NCBI RefSeq assembly: GCF_022229005.1
Contig: NZ_JAKKFD010000002.1
Span: 62,001 to 126,000 of the forward strand
Origin: Micromonospora trifolii
GTDB taxonomy: Bacteria > Actinomycetota > Actinomycetes > Mycobacteriales > Micromonosporaceae
Length of the DNA: 64,000 bases
Reading direction: 5' to 3'
Each line of letters opens with the position of its first letter. Within the stretch, counting starts at the first letter, position 1. Made by a program: the position numbers and the translations under genes. The notes under the pieces were generated by a model that saw only the letters and a list, made by a program, of their open reading frames with translations, was not told where the DNA came from and ran no database searches. Positions 51,383 to 59,024 of this stretch are shown in pieces.

Positions 51383-52839
51383 CGGTGGGGGTGCGCCTGG
51401 ACGAGGCGGCGTGGGGGTTGCTGCACCAGGCCATCGAGCTGTACCAGGACAATCCCCGGGCCGTCACCGAGCTTCGGCAGCAGGTGGCCCGGTTGGAGCA
51501 ACCGCTGCGCATCGCCATCGTCGGCCCGTGGCGGTCGGGCAAGTCGACGGTGCTCAACGCGTTGATGGGCGAGGAGGTCGCCCCGGTCGAGCGGGCGGAC
51601 AGGGCCTTCACCTGGTACGAGGACGGCGCCGCGCCGCGCGCCACCGCCTACCCGGTCGGTCAGCCGCCGCAGGAGTTGGCAGTGGTGAAGTCGGCGACCG
51701 GGCTGCGGGTGGATCTGGGCTGGGGCGCGGGGGAGGTGCGCGACATCGTCGTACGGTGGCCGACGCGGGCGCTGCGGCAGATCACGCTGATCGACACCCC
51801 GGCGGTCACCGGCGGTGCCGAGCAGGGCCGGGCGCCGGTGTTGGAGCGGGTGCTGCGCGACTCGGACGCGGTGTTGTACCTGACCCGCGACGGTCGCGAC
51901 AGCGATCTGCGGGTGCTGGAGTCCGCAAGGGACAGTGCCGTCGGGCAGTCCGCCGCTGTCAACGTGATCATGGTGCTGTCCCGCGCCGACGAGACCGGTG
52001 GCGGTCGGATCGACGGTCTGCTCACGGCCCGCCAGCTCGCTCGCCGGCACTACCGCGACCCGAGGGTGAACGCGCTCAGCGTCAACGTCGTGGCGTGCAG
52101 CGGCATGATCGGCCTGGCCGGCCGGATGCTCGGTGAGTCGGATTTCGCCGCGCTCGCGACCCTGGCCCAGGTACCCAGGGCGGAGCTGGACGTCCACCTC
52201 ATCTCCGCCGACCGCTTCCTCCGTGGCGAGCTGCCGGTACGGCTGGACACCGAGGTGCGCGCCGCGCTGCTGGGCCGGTTCGGGGTCTTCGGTGTCCGGC
52301 TGGCGGCCACGCTGGTGCGCAGCGGGTTCGACAGCCGGGTGAAGCTCTCCGCCGAGTTGATCCGGCGTAGCGGTCTCACCGAGCTGCGCGAGTCGGTGAC
52401 GCGGTGTTTCATCGATCGCCGGGACGCGCTGAAGGCGCGCTCCGCGCTGGCCGCGGTGGAGGCGCTGCTACGGGCCGAGCCCACCCGGGGCTCCGCCGAG
52501 CTGGTCGGCGCTGTGGAGCAGATCCTCGCCGGCGCGCACGAGTTCCGGGAGCTGCGCCTGCTGGTGGCGTTGCGCAACACCCGACTGGGGTTCGACGCGG
52601 AGCTGGCCGCCGAGGCGCAGCGGCTGGTTGGCGGCGACGGGGTGGGCCTCGCGGCACGGCTCGGCGTCGAGCATGAGGCCGACGTGCGGCAGCTCTGGGA
52701 GGTCGCCTCCGACGCGCAGTGGCGGTGGCGGGACCGGGCGGAGGATCCGCTGCTCCCGCTGGCCCAGCGGCGCGGCGCTCAGGTCGTCGTCCGCAGTTGC
52801 GAGGGGATGATCGCCGAGCTGGTCGCGGGCGGGCGCTGA
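51379..52839 (+). CDS. iniC: IniC-like dynamin-family GTPase
   Basis: 486 residues. G1 GPWRSGKS at residues 49-56, G3 IDTPAVTGG near 138, followed by RDSDAVLYLTRD and the G4-region VLSRADE near 198. The C-terminal half is helical with no clear membrane-inserting hairpin, so it probably heteromerises with IniA. Encoded by the last gene of the ini-like operon and coupled to iniA by an ATGA overlap. A conservative reading is dynamin-like GTPase; the IniC label rests on the iniB-iniA-iniC order and size. It and IniA are the only GTPases near the GTPase-less conservon. Confidence 0.85.
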   Translation: MTVGVRLDEAAWGLLHQAIELYQDNPRAVTELRQQVARLEQPLRIAIVGPWRSGKSTVLNALMGEEVAPVERADRAFTWYEDGAAPRATAYPVGQPPQELAVVKSATGLRVDLGWGAGEVRDIVVRWPTRALRQITLIDTPAVTGGAEQGRAPVLERVLRDSDAVLYLTRDGRDSDLRVLESARDSAVGQSAAVNVIMVLSRADETGGGRIDGLLTARQLARRHYRDPRVNALSVNVVACSGMIGLAGRMLGESDFAALATLAQVPRAELDVHLISADRFLRGELPVRLDTEVRAALLGRFGVFGVRLAATLVRSGFDSRVKLSAELIRRSGLTELRESVTRCFIDRRDALKARSALAAVEALLRAEPTRGSAELVGAVEQILAGAHEFRELRLLVALRNTRLGFDAELAAEAQRLVGGDGVGLAARLGVEHEADVRQLWEVASDAQWRWRDRAEDPLLPLAQRRGAQVVVRSCEGMIAELVAGGR

Positions 52840-52918
52840 ACATCGGTCACCCGTTTCGCGGCGGTGGCTCGGCCGTCTTTCGAGGTGGGGGCACCCGGCG
52901 TTGGCCAAAACCGGAAGT

Positions 52919-52937
52919 GTTGGTTAGCCTAACCTAA
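52919..52937 (+). promoter_or_regulatory. Iron box (IdeR/DmdR-type operator)
   Basis: GTTGGTTAGCCTAACCTAA matches TTAGGTTAGSCTAACCTAA at 17 of 19 positions. It lies 49 bp before the siderophore-binding lipoprotein gene, predicting iron repression of the uptake operon. Confidence 0.9.
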
Positions 52938-52986
52938 CTTTCGAGCCGGATGGCTCGCTTCTCTTCGAAAGATCGGGAACTTCACC

Positions 52987-54009
52987 ATGCACTCATGGCG
53001 TCCGGTCCTGGCCGTCGCGGCGCTGAGCGCCGTGCTCGGCGGGCTCACCGGTTGTGGCAACGACACGGGCAACGGTGACACCGCCGCCGCTGCCACCGCC
53101 TCCGGCCCCTGGTCTTTCAACGACGGCTCGGGCAAGGTCGTCAAGGCCGACAAGACGCCGACGCGGATCATCGCGCACGCCGGTGAGGCCGCGGCGCTCA
53201 TGTCCTTCGGCATCAAGCCGGTCGGTGTCTACGCCGACGAGTCGGTCAAGACCGACCCCAACCTGAAGAGCCTCGACCTCACCGGGATCGAGATCCTCGG
53301 CGAGGAGTGGGGCAAGATCGACGTGGAGAAGGCCGCCGCCCTGCGTCCCGACCTGATCGTCGGCGACTGGTGGCCGGCCGAGAAGGCGCACAGCGGCATG
53401 GAGGAGGGCGTCGACGAGAAGAGCAAGAAGCTCGCCGAGCTGGCTCCCATCGTCGGCGTCACGCAGGGCAAGTCGATCGTCGCGCTGGCCGAGGGGTACG
53501 AGGACCTTGCCGAGAGCCTCGGCGCCGACGTGGCCAGCCCGCAGATCGCGGCGAACAAGAAGCGCTTCGAGGACGCGGTGACAGCGTTCAAGGCCGCCAC
53601 CTCGGCCAAGCCGGACCTGACTGTCGCCGCGATGTCGCCCTCGACCGAGAAGGTCTACGTCGCGAACCCCGAGTACGCGCCCGAGCTGCTGGACCTTCAG
53701 ACCTGGGGTCTGAAGGTGATCAACCCGGCCAGCCCGGACCCGGCCTTCCCGTACTGGGAGAACCTCAGCTGGGAGAACGCCGACAAGTACCAGCCCGACC
53801 TGATCCTGTGGGATGGCCGATCCTTCACGCCCACCGCCAACGCCGAGTGGAGCACGAAGCAACCGACCTGGTCCAAGATCAAGGCGGCCAAGGTTGGAGC
53901 CACAGTCTCCTGGCCGGCGTTCTGGCTGCACACGTACGGGGACTTCGCCACCGAGCTGGACAAGCTGACCCAGGCGGTCAAGGCCGCTGATCCGAATGTC
54001 GGCAACTAA
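52987..54009 (+). CDS. Iron-siderophore ABC transporter substrate-binding lipoprotein
   Basis: 340 residues. Lipobox VLGGLTGCG (Cys near residue 24) anchors it outside the membrane. The mature protein follows the FepB/FecB class III binding fold: GPWSFNDGSGKVVKADKTPTRIIAHAGEAAALMSFGIKPVGVYAD, then EEWGKIDVEKAAALRPDLIVGDWW and HTYGDFATELDKLTQAV at the end. First gene of an iron-box-controlled operon with two FecCD permeases and an ATPase; it overlaps the first permease by 14 bp. Which siderophore it binds (hydroxamate, catecholate or mixed) cannot be read from sequence. Confidence 0.93.
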   Translation: MHSWRPVLAVAALSAVLGGLTGCGNDTGNGDTAAAATASGPWSFNDGSGKVVKADKTPTRIIAHAGEAAALMSFGIKPVGVYADESVKTDPNLKSLDLTGIEILGEEWGKIDVEKAAALRPDLIVGDWWPAEKAHSGMEEGVDEKSKKLAELAPIVGVTQGKSIVALAEGYEDLAESLGADVASPQIAANKKRFEDAVTAFKAATSAKPDLTVAAMSPSTEKVYVANPEYAPELLDLQTWGLKVINPASPDPAFPYWENLSWENADKYQPDLILWDGRSFTPTANAEWSTKQPTWSKIKAAKVGATVSWPAFWLHTYGDFATELDKLTQAVKAADPNVGN

Positions 54010-55048
54010 CCAGAACGGGACGCGCACCTCGACGGGAGGCGTCCGGCGAGCCTCTGCCCTCGGGCCGGGGCTCGCCGTCCTCTGCGCGGTCCTCGCCCTC
54101 GTCGGCTTCCTGAGCGTGACAATGGGCTCGCGTTCGATCGGGCTCTCCGAGGTGCTGCACGCCCTGTTCAGCTTCGACAGCGACGGGCCGATCAGCAGCA
54201 CCGTCACGCTGGAGATGCGCGTACCCCGCACTCTGCTCGGCATCCTGGTCGGCGCCGCGCTCGGGGTGGCTGGGGCGATCCTTCAGGGCGTCACCCGCAA
54301 CCCGCTGGCGGACGCGGGGATCCTGGGCATCAACTCCGGCGCCGCCGCGTTCGTGGTCTTCGCCATCACGGTGCTCGGGGTGCGCGGCGTCGGTGTCTAC
54401 GTCTGGTTCGCCTTCGCGGGCGCGATCGCTGCGCTGGCCCTGGTGTACGCGATCGCCTCGCTCGGCCGGGAGGGCGCCACTCCGGTGAAGCTGGCCCTGG
54501 CGGGCGCGGCGGTCACCGCCGGCCTGGCCTCGGTGACCAGCGGGATCGTGATGACGAACGTGGACGCCCTCGACGAGCTGCGGTTCTGGCAGGTGGGTTC
54601 ACTCGCCGGCCGGTACACCCCGATCCTGACCGGGGTCGCGCCGTTCCTGCTGATCGGCCTCGCCGCGTCGCTGGGCTTCGGGCGGGCCATCAACGGCCTC
54701 GCGCTCGGCGAGGACGTCGCGCGTGGCCTCGGCCAGAACGTGACCCGTACCCGCGCGGCCGCCTTCGCCGTTGTCGCGATCCTCGCCGGCGCCGCCACCG
54801 CGGCCTGTGGACCGATCGTCTTCGTCGGGCTCGTCGTGCCGCACCTGGCCCGGTTCATCTGCGGCCCCGACTACCGCTGGATCCTGCCGTACTCGATGCT
54901 GCTGGCACCCATCGTCCTGCTCCTCGCCGACGTGCTCGGCCGGGTGGCCGCCGCCCCCGACGAGGTGCAGGTCGGCGTGATCCTCGGGCTGATCGGCGCG
55001 CCCGCGTTCATCGCGATCGTGCGCTACGGCCGGCTGTCGGAGGTGTGA
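53996..55048 (+). CDS. FecCD-family iron-siderophore permease 1
   Basis: 350 residues with about nine or ten membrane helices. FecCD markers: EMRVPRTLLGILVGAALGVAGAILQGVTRNPLADAGILGINSGAA, LALGEDVARGLGQNVTRTR (ATPase-contact region), ACGPIVFVGLVVPHLARFICGPDYRW and RVAAAPDEVQVGVILGLIGAPAFIAIV. Its ATG lies inside the binding-protein gene (14-bp overlap). It forms a heterodimeric channel with the next permease. Vitamin B12 importers have the same fold, but the iron box upstream favours siderophores. Confidence 0.93.
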   Translation: MSATNQNGTRTSTGGVRRASALGPGLAVLCAVLALVGFLSVTMGSRSIGLSEVLHALFSFDSDGPISSTVTLEMRVPRTLLGILVGAALGVAGAILQGVTRNPLADAGILGINSGAAAFVVFAITVLGVRGVGVYVWFAFAGAIAALALVYAIASLGREGATPVKLALAGAAVTAGLASVTSGIVMTNVDALDELRFWQVGSLAGRYTPILTGVAPFLLIGLAASLGFGRAINGLALGEDVARGLGQNVTRTRAAAFAVVAILAGAATAACGPIVFVGLVVPHLARFICGPDYRWILPYSMLLAPIVLLLADVLGRVAAAPDEVQVGVILGLIGAPAFIAIVRYGRLSEV

Positions 55049-55050
55049 GC

Positions 55051-56124
55051 ATGACAACGACAACGACAACGAGCGACCGTCGCTCTGCTCCGTCCGGTAC
55101 GGCAGCGGCGCTGCGCGCCAACCGGAGGCGTCGAGCCGGCCGGTCCCTCGTGGTGACCTGCGCCCTGACCGCGACGGTCACCGCCCTGTTCGTGCTCACC
55201 ATGATGGTGGGCAGCTTCCGCATCGGCGCCACCGAGGTCATCGCCTCGGTCCTGCACCTGTCCGACAATCCCAGCGTCGACTTCGTCGTTCGTGGCCTGC
55301 GGCTGCCGACCGCTGCCGCCGCCCTGACGGTAGGGCTCGCCCTCGGCGCGTCCGGCACGATCTTCCAACAGTTGCTGCGTAACCCCCTCGCGTCCCCGGA
55401 CTTCGTGGGGATCACCTCGGGGGCGGGGCTGGCTGCCGTCACCGGGATCGTGCTGCTGCAGGCCGGTGGGCTCGTCGTCAGCGGTCTCGCCCTCGGTGGC
55501 GCTGTCGCCGCCGCCCTGGCGATGTACCTGCTGGCCTGGCGCGACGGCGTCAGCGGCTACCGCTTCATCCTCATCGGCATCGGGGTGGCGGTCTTCTTCG
55601 AGGGCCTGATCGGCTATGTGCTCAGCCGGGCGCAGCTCTTCGAGGCCCGCCAGGCCATGCACTGGCTGATCGGGTCGGTCGGGCAGGCCAGCACCACGGA
55701 GTTGTGGGTGCTCACCGCAGCCCTGGTCGTCCTGCTGCCTGTCGCCACGTTGCTGCAACGGCCACTGAGCGCCCTCGCACTCGGTGACGACGCCGCCCGG
55801 ATGCTGGGTGTCCGGGCCGAACTCAGCCGGGCCGGGCTGCTCGGCACCGCCGTCGTGCTGGTGGCCCTGGCGGTGTCGGTGGCGGGTCCGATCGCCTTCG
55901 TCGCCCTGGTGGCGGGGCCGATCGCCAACCGACTCCTCGGCCCCGCGGCCCAGGGCGTCCTGCCCGCCGCCCTGGTCGGTGCCGCGCTGCTGCTCACCGC
56001 CGACCTCGTCGCCGTGCACCTGCTGCCCACCCCGCTGCCCACCGGCGTGGTGACTGGTGCGGTCGGTGCGCCCTACCTGCTGTGGCTGCTGGCCACCACC
56101 AACCGACAAGGAGCGGGTGGATGA
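55051..56124 (+). CDS. FecCD-family iron-siderophore permease 2
   Basis: 357 residues from the ATG at 55051, preceded by GGAGG with 7-nt spacing; a GTG two codons upstream overlaps the previous stop. FecCD markers: VRGLRLPTAAAALTVGLALGASGTIFQQLLRNPLASPDFVGITSGAGLAA, LGDDAARMLGVRAELSRAG, SVAGPIAFVALVAGPIANRLLGP and LPTGVVTGAVGAPYLLWLL. An odd Thr-repeat start (TTTTTT, encoded by ACA/ACG repeats at 55054-55071) opens the cytoplasmic N terminus. Its last codons overlap the ATPase start. Confidence 0.93.
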   Translation: MTTTTTTSDRRSAPSGTAAALRANRRRRAGRSLVVTCALTATVTALFVLTMMVGSFRIGATEVIASVLHLSDNPSVDFVVRGLRLPTAAAALTVGLALGASGTIFQQLLRNPLASPDFVGITSGAGLAAVTGIVLLQAGGLVVSGLALGGAVAAALAMYLLAWRDGVSGYRFILIGIGVAVFFEGLIGYVLSRAQLFEARQAMHWLIGSVGQASTTELWVLTAALVVLLPVATLLQRPLSALALGDDAARMLGVRAELSRAGLLGTAVVLVALAVSVAGPIAFVALVAGPIANRLLGPAAQGVLPAALVGAALLLTADLVAVHLLPTPLPTGVVTGAVGAPYLLWLLATTNRQGAGG

Positions 56125-56894
56125 CCCGACTACGCGCCGAGGGCCTCAGCCTCGGCTACGACGACCGGACCATCGTCGACCACCTCGACGTCGCCGTGCT
56201 CGACGGCAAGGTCACCGCGATCGTCGGCGCCAACGCCTGCGGCAAGTCCACTCTGCTCCGCGGCCTGGCCCGGCTGCTGGCGCCGCGCGACGGTGCCGTC
56301 TTTCTCGACGACAAGCCGCTCGCCGACCTGCGCAAGGTCGACGTGGCCAAGGTGCTCGGGCTGCTCCCGCAGACTCCCGTCGCGCCCGATGGCATCACCG
56401 TCGCCGACCTCGTCGCCCGTGGTCGCTACCCCCACCAGGGGTGGTTTCGACGGTGGAGCAACGACGACCACGACGCCGTCGCCCGGGCCCTCGACGCCAC
56501 CGGTACGGCAGATCTGATCGACCGTCCGATCCGGGAGTTGTCCGGTGGCCAACGCCAGCGGGTCTGGGTCGCCATGGCCCTGGCCCAGGACACCGACCTG
56601 CTGCTGCTCGACGAACCCACCACCTACCTGGACATCAACCACCAGGTCGAGTTGCTGCGGCTGCTGCGGAAACTGAACGCGGAGTCCGGCAAGACCATCG
56701 TCATCGTCATGCACGATCTCAACCTCGCCTGCCGTTACTGCGACCACCTCATCGCGATGTCCGGCGGTGCGATCGTCGCCGAGGGGGCGCCGGTCGACGT
56801 GGTCACCGGCGATCTCGTCGAGCAGGTCTTCGGTCTCAGCTGCCTCGTCGTACCCGACCCGATCGCCGGCACGCCGATGGTCGTCCCCGCGTAG
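56121..56894 (+). CDS. Iron-siderophore ABC transporter ATPase (FepC type)
   Basis: 257 residues from the ATG at 56121, overlapping the permease stop. Walker A GANACGKST near residue 40, Q-loop GLLPQTPVAPDGITVADLV, signature LSGGQRQRVWVAMAL, Walker B LLLLDEPTTYLD and H-loop IVIVMHDLN, plus MSGGAIVAEGAPVDVVT near the end. All catalytic elements are intact. Family is that of FepC/FhuC. Closes the uptake operon; a strong 18-bp hairpin follows at 56904-56949. Confidence 0.95.
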   Translation: MTRLRAEGLSLGYDDRTIVDHLDVAVLDGKVTAIVGANACGKSTLLRGLARLLAPRDGAVFLDDKPLADLRKVDVAKVLGLLPQTPVAPDGITVADLVARGRYPHQGWFRRWSNDDHDAVARALDATGTADLIDRPIRELSGGQRQRVWVAMALAQDTDLLLLDEPTTYLDINHQVELLRLLRKLNAESGKTIVIVMHDLNLACRYCDHLIAMSGGAIVAEGAPVDVVTGDLVEQVFGLSCLVVPDPIAGTPMVVPA

Positions 56895-56903
56895 CCGGCC
56901 TCG

Positions 56904-56949
56904 GACGCGGATGAGGGACGGTCACCGGTGGCCGTCCCTCATCCGCGTC
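56904..56949. terminator. 18-bp perfect hairpin, bidirectional terminator
   Basis: Arm 56904-56921 (GACGCGGATGAGGGACGG) pairs perfectly with 56932-56949 across a 10-nt loop, between the convergent ATPase and DUF1540 genes. Confidence 0.82.
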
Positions 56950-56958
56950 GCGCCGGGA

Positions 56959-57249
56959 TCAGCGCGGCTCGTACGTCTGACAGTCCGCGATGTCCTGACC
57001 CGGACCCACCCGGATGGACGGCGCGTGGCACTCCAGTTCGGCGTTGTGCTGGCAGTCGTCCCGCTTGCAGGCGCCGACCTGGGCGATGACGCGGTCCAGC
57101 CCGCCCTTCGCCGAGGTGTCGATGAACGTGGCGCAGCTGGCGTTCTGTTGCCCGATGGTGATGGCGAACGCGTGGCAACCGTCGTGGTTGTAGCCGCAGT
57201 CGGTGACAGTGCACTCGTGTACCCGCGGCATCTCCAGCATGTCGGTCAT
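56959..57249 (-). CDS. DUF1540 protein, two cysteine-rich modules
   Basis: 96 residues with two DUF1540 units: HECTVTDCGYNHDGCHAFAITIGQQNASCATF (residues about 11-42) and GACKRDDCQHNAELECHAPSIRVGPGQDIADCQTY (about 58-93). Each carries four cysteines in a C-x4-C-x5/6-C-x13/14-C pattern, so eight in all, suggesting zinc or iron binding. Function is unknown. It lies between the siderophore operon and the DUF2470 gene, and a weak iron box sits about 100 bp upstream. Metal storage or metallochaperone activity under iron stress is a guess from context. Confidence 0.85.
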   Translation of the reverse strand: MTDMLEMPRVHECTVTDCGYNHDGCHAFAITIGQQNASCATFIDTSAKGGLDRVIAQVGACKRDDCQHNAELECHAPSIRVGPGQDIADCQTYEPR

Positions 57250-57345
57250 GGCGATCTCGCTTCCGTCGGTGGTGCCCGGGTCACCGTCATACCCGGCAGC
57301 GACGGGACAACTCCCTACCAGCCGCCCCTTTTAGGGGTATTTTGC

Positions 57346-57364
57346 GAAGGCCAGCCTTGCCTAA
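57346..57364. promoter_or_regulatory. Weak iron-box-like sequence upstream of the DUF1540 gene
   Basis: GAAGGCCAGCCTTGCCTAA matches the IdeR/DmdR consensus at 13 of 19 positions, with the right half well kept. It lies about 100 bp before the DUF1540 start and just past the DUF2470 stop. Confidence 0.4.
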
Positions 57365-57386
57365 CCGCGGGTGAGGGCGGCGATCG

Positions 57387-58118
57387 TCAGCGGGCGTGTC
57401 GGGCTCGGCAGCCGCCCGAGTGCCGGAGCAGTGCCTCGATCTGCGCGCCGAGTTCGTCGGGATGCCGCAGTGGCGTCCGGAAGTTCAACCGGACGTCCCG
57501 GTCACCACTGCTCAGCTCCAACCGGAGTACGACGCCGTGGTGGTCCAGGCGTACCGGCCGGACCTGGCGAACACCCTGAAGGTGGCGGGTGGGTATCAGC
57601 CGGCTCAACCCCTCGACGGTGCGTGGGTGGTGGTGGTCGAGGTGGCACAAAAGATCGGCCTCGACGGCGGCCAGCGGATCGGGTTGGGCGGCCGCGAACT
57701 CGTCCGCGTCGACGCACACCGTGCGGCCGTCGACTGTCAGCTCGGCGGTGGCGAGGTCGAGGACCGTCACCAGCTCCTGATCGATCCCGGTCGTGGCGAT
57801 CTCGGTCACCAGCCAACCGGTGAGCGTGGCGCGCCCGCGCACCCGGTCGCGTACCGGAGTGGGCGCCAGGTCGGTCACCTCGACCATCGCGACGGTCTCC
57901 CGCTGGTGCGCGAGGTGTTCGGCCAGTTGGCAGCCGGCCGGCAGGTCGACCCGCAATGGACCGTCGCTCGTCACGACGTGTCGCCCGACGACGTACGCCT
58001 CGACGCCCGGGATGTGCAGGGTGAGGGAGTCGGCGGCGACAAGCATCGATCGGATTCGGACACCCGCGTCGTCCGTGGAGTCCGCCGTGCTGGTCGAGGG
58101 CTTGCTCAAGGCGATCAT
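57387..58118 (-). CDS. DUF2470/HugZ-like protein, haem- or iron-linked
   Basis: 243 residues with a pyridoxamine-phosphate-oxidase-like split barrel and C-terminal DUF2470 ([23 protein letters not shown]...[48 protein letters not shown]). DUF2470 is found in haem-degrading HugZ proteins, where it is the C-terminal domain. The His in HLDHHHP matches the usual position. The ATG at 58118 has AGGAG only 1 nt away; a TTG at 58109 would have better spacing. The iron box at 58126-58144 is 8 bp upstream. It most likely helps release iron from haem, which is inference from the family and its control. Confidence 0.78.
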   Translation of the reverse strand: MIALSKPSTSTADSTDDAGVRIRSMLVAADSLTLHIPGVEAYVVGRHVVTSDGPLRVDLPAGCQLAEHLAHQRETVAMVEVTDLAPTPVRDRVRGRATLTGWLVTEIATTGIDQELVTVLDLATAELTVDGRTVCVDADEFAAAQPDPLAAVEADLLCHLDHHHPRTVEGLSRLIPTRHLQGVRQVRPVRLDHHGVVLRLELSSGDRDVRLNFRTPLRHPDELGAQIEALLRHSGGCRARHAR

Positions 58119-58125
58119 CTCCTAA

Positions 58126-58144
58126 TAAGGTTAGCCTTACCTTA
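58126..58144. promoter_or_regulatory. Iron box shared by divergent DUF2470 and S4-paralog genes
   Basis: TAAGGTTAGCCTTACCTTA matches the IdeR/DmdR consensus at 16 of 19 positions and is nearly palindromic. The 41-bp gap between the two start codons leaves room for only this one operator, so both genes should respond to iron. Confidence 0.82.
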
Positions 58145-58159
58145 CTTGAGAGGCGAAGC

Positions 58160-58768
58160 ATGAATCAGACCCGTCCCAAGGTCAAGCGTTCCCGCGCCCT
58201 GGGCATCGCACTGACCCCGAAGTGCGTGCGCTACTTCGAACGCCGCCCGTTCCCGCCGGGGCAGCACGGCCGGGCCCGACGCACCACCAGCGACTACAAG
58301 GTCCGGCTGCTGGAGAAGCAGCGGCTCAAGGCGCAGTACGACCTGCACGAGGGGCAACTCCGGCGCGCGTTCGACCGGGCCGTGCGTCGGCCCGGCAAGA
58401 CCGGTGAGGAGCTGATCGTCGAGCTGGAGAGTCGGCTGGACGCGCTGGTGCTGCGAGCCGGTCTCGCCCGCACCATCTACCAGGCCCGCCAGATCGTCAC
58501 CCATCACCACGTCACTGTGAACGGCCGTCGCCTGGACCGGCCGTCCGCGCGGCTGCAACCCGGTGACGTCATCGAGGTGGCGGAGCGCAGCCGGGGCAAG
58601 GCGCCGTTCGTCGTCGCGGCGGCCGGGGCGCACGCCCCGGAACGTCTCGCCCCCTACCTTGAGGTCAGCCTGCCCGGCCTGACCGCCCGGCTGACCCGGC
58701 TCCCGCTCCGCTCGGAGGTCCCGGTGCTCTGCGACGAGCAACTCGTCGTCGAGTACTACTCACGCTGA
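58160..58768 (+). CDS. rpsD: Zinc-independent paralog of 30S ribosomal protein S4
   Basis: 202 residues, the usual size for S4 (uS4). The body is canonical: [45 protein letters not shown], an S4 RNA-binding domain at about 92-150 ([52 protein letters not shown]) and the end [16 protein letters not shown]. Zinc-binding S4 proteins start with two CxxC-like pairs; here the region reads [25 protein letters not shown] with only Cys22 left, so it is a C-minus form. The main S4 gene normally sits in the alpha operon beside rpsK/rpoA, absent here, so this is a second copy. GAGAGG ribosome binding site. Control by an iron box rather than a Zur box is unusual. Confidence 0.87.
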   Translation: MNQTRPKVKRSRALGIALTPKCVRYFERRPFPPGQHGRARRTTSDYKVRLLEKQRLKAQYDLHEGQLRRAFDRAVRRPGKTGEELIVELESRLDALVLRAGLARTIYQARQIVTHHHVTVNGRRLDRPSARLQPGDVIEVAERSRGKAPFVVAAAGAHAPERLAPYLEVSLPGLTARLTRLPLRSEVPVLCDEQLVVEYYSR

Positions 58769-58782
58769 CCGGCGGTGGGGAT

Positions 58783-58816
58783 GGGCCCCGAGTGCAGGCA
58801 CCTGCGCCGGGGGCCC
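58783..58816 (+). terminator. Hairpin terminator after the S4 paralog
   Basis: GGGCCCC (58783-58789) pairs with 58810-58816, with an inner GCAGG/CCTGC pairing, 15 bp after the stop. Confidence 0.65.
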
Positions 58817-59024
58817 TCCGCGTATGGATCGTGGCCCGAAAACCGTTATTCGATCTCACTCCATACGGTCGCCCCTGACCTGCGGAGATAACGCTCTCAC
58901 GGATGGTGGGAGAGTGCTTGACGCGCCCGTGATCCGAACGCAACGATGCATCCACATGTCTCGTCCCACCACCGCCAGGCGTGATCGGCGCACGCCGTCC
59001 CTCGCACCGCGAAAGGACCACACT

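Noticed and set aside
57325..57337. CCCCTTTTAGGGG mini-hairpin followed by TATTTT
   Set aside because: Stem of five bp is too short to be a convincing terminator and no plus-strand gene ends here.
58119..58159. Zur box for the zinc-independent S4 gene
   Set aside because: No TGAAAA-type actinobacterial Zur palindrome is visible in the 41-bp gap; the sequence fits an iron box.
58860..58945. LacI-type operator before the ThuA fusion gene (CGCTCTCAC...GTGGGAGAGTG)
   Set aside because: Only an imperfect, widely spaced inverted pair; does not match the compact TGGGAGCGCTCCCA operator.
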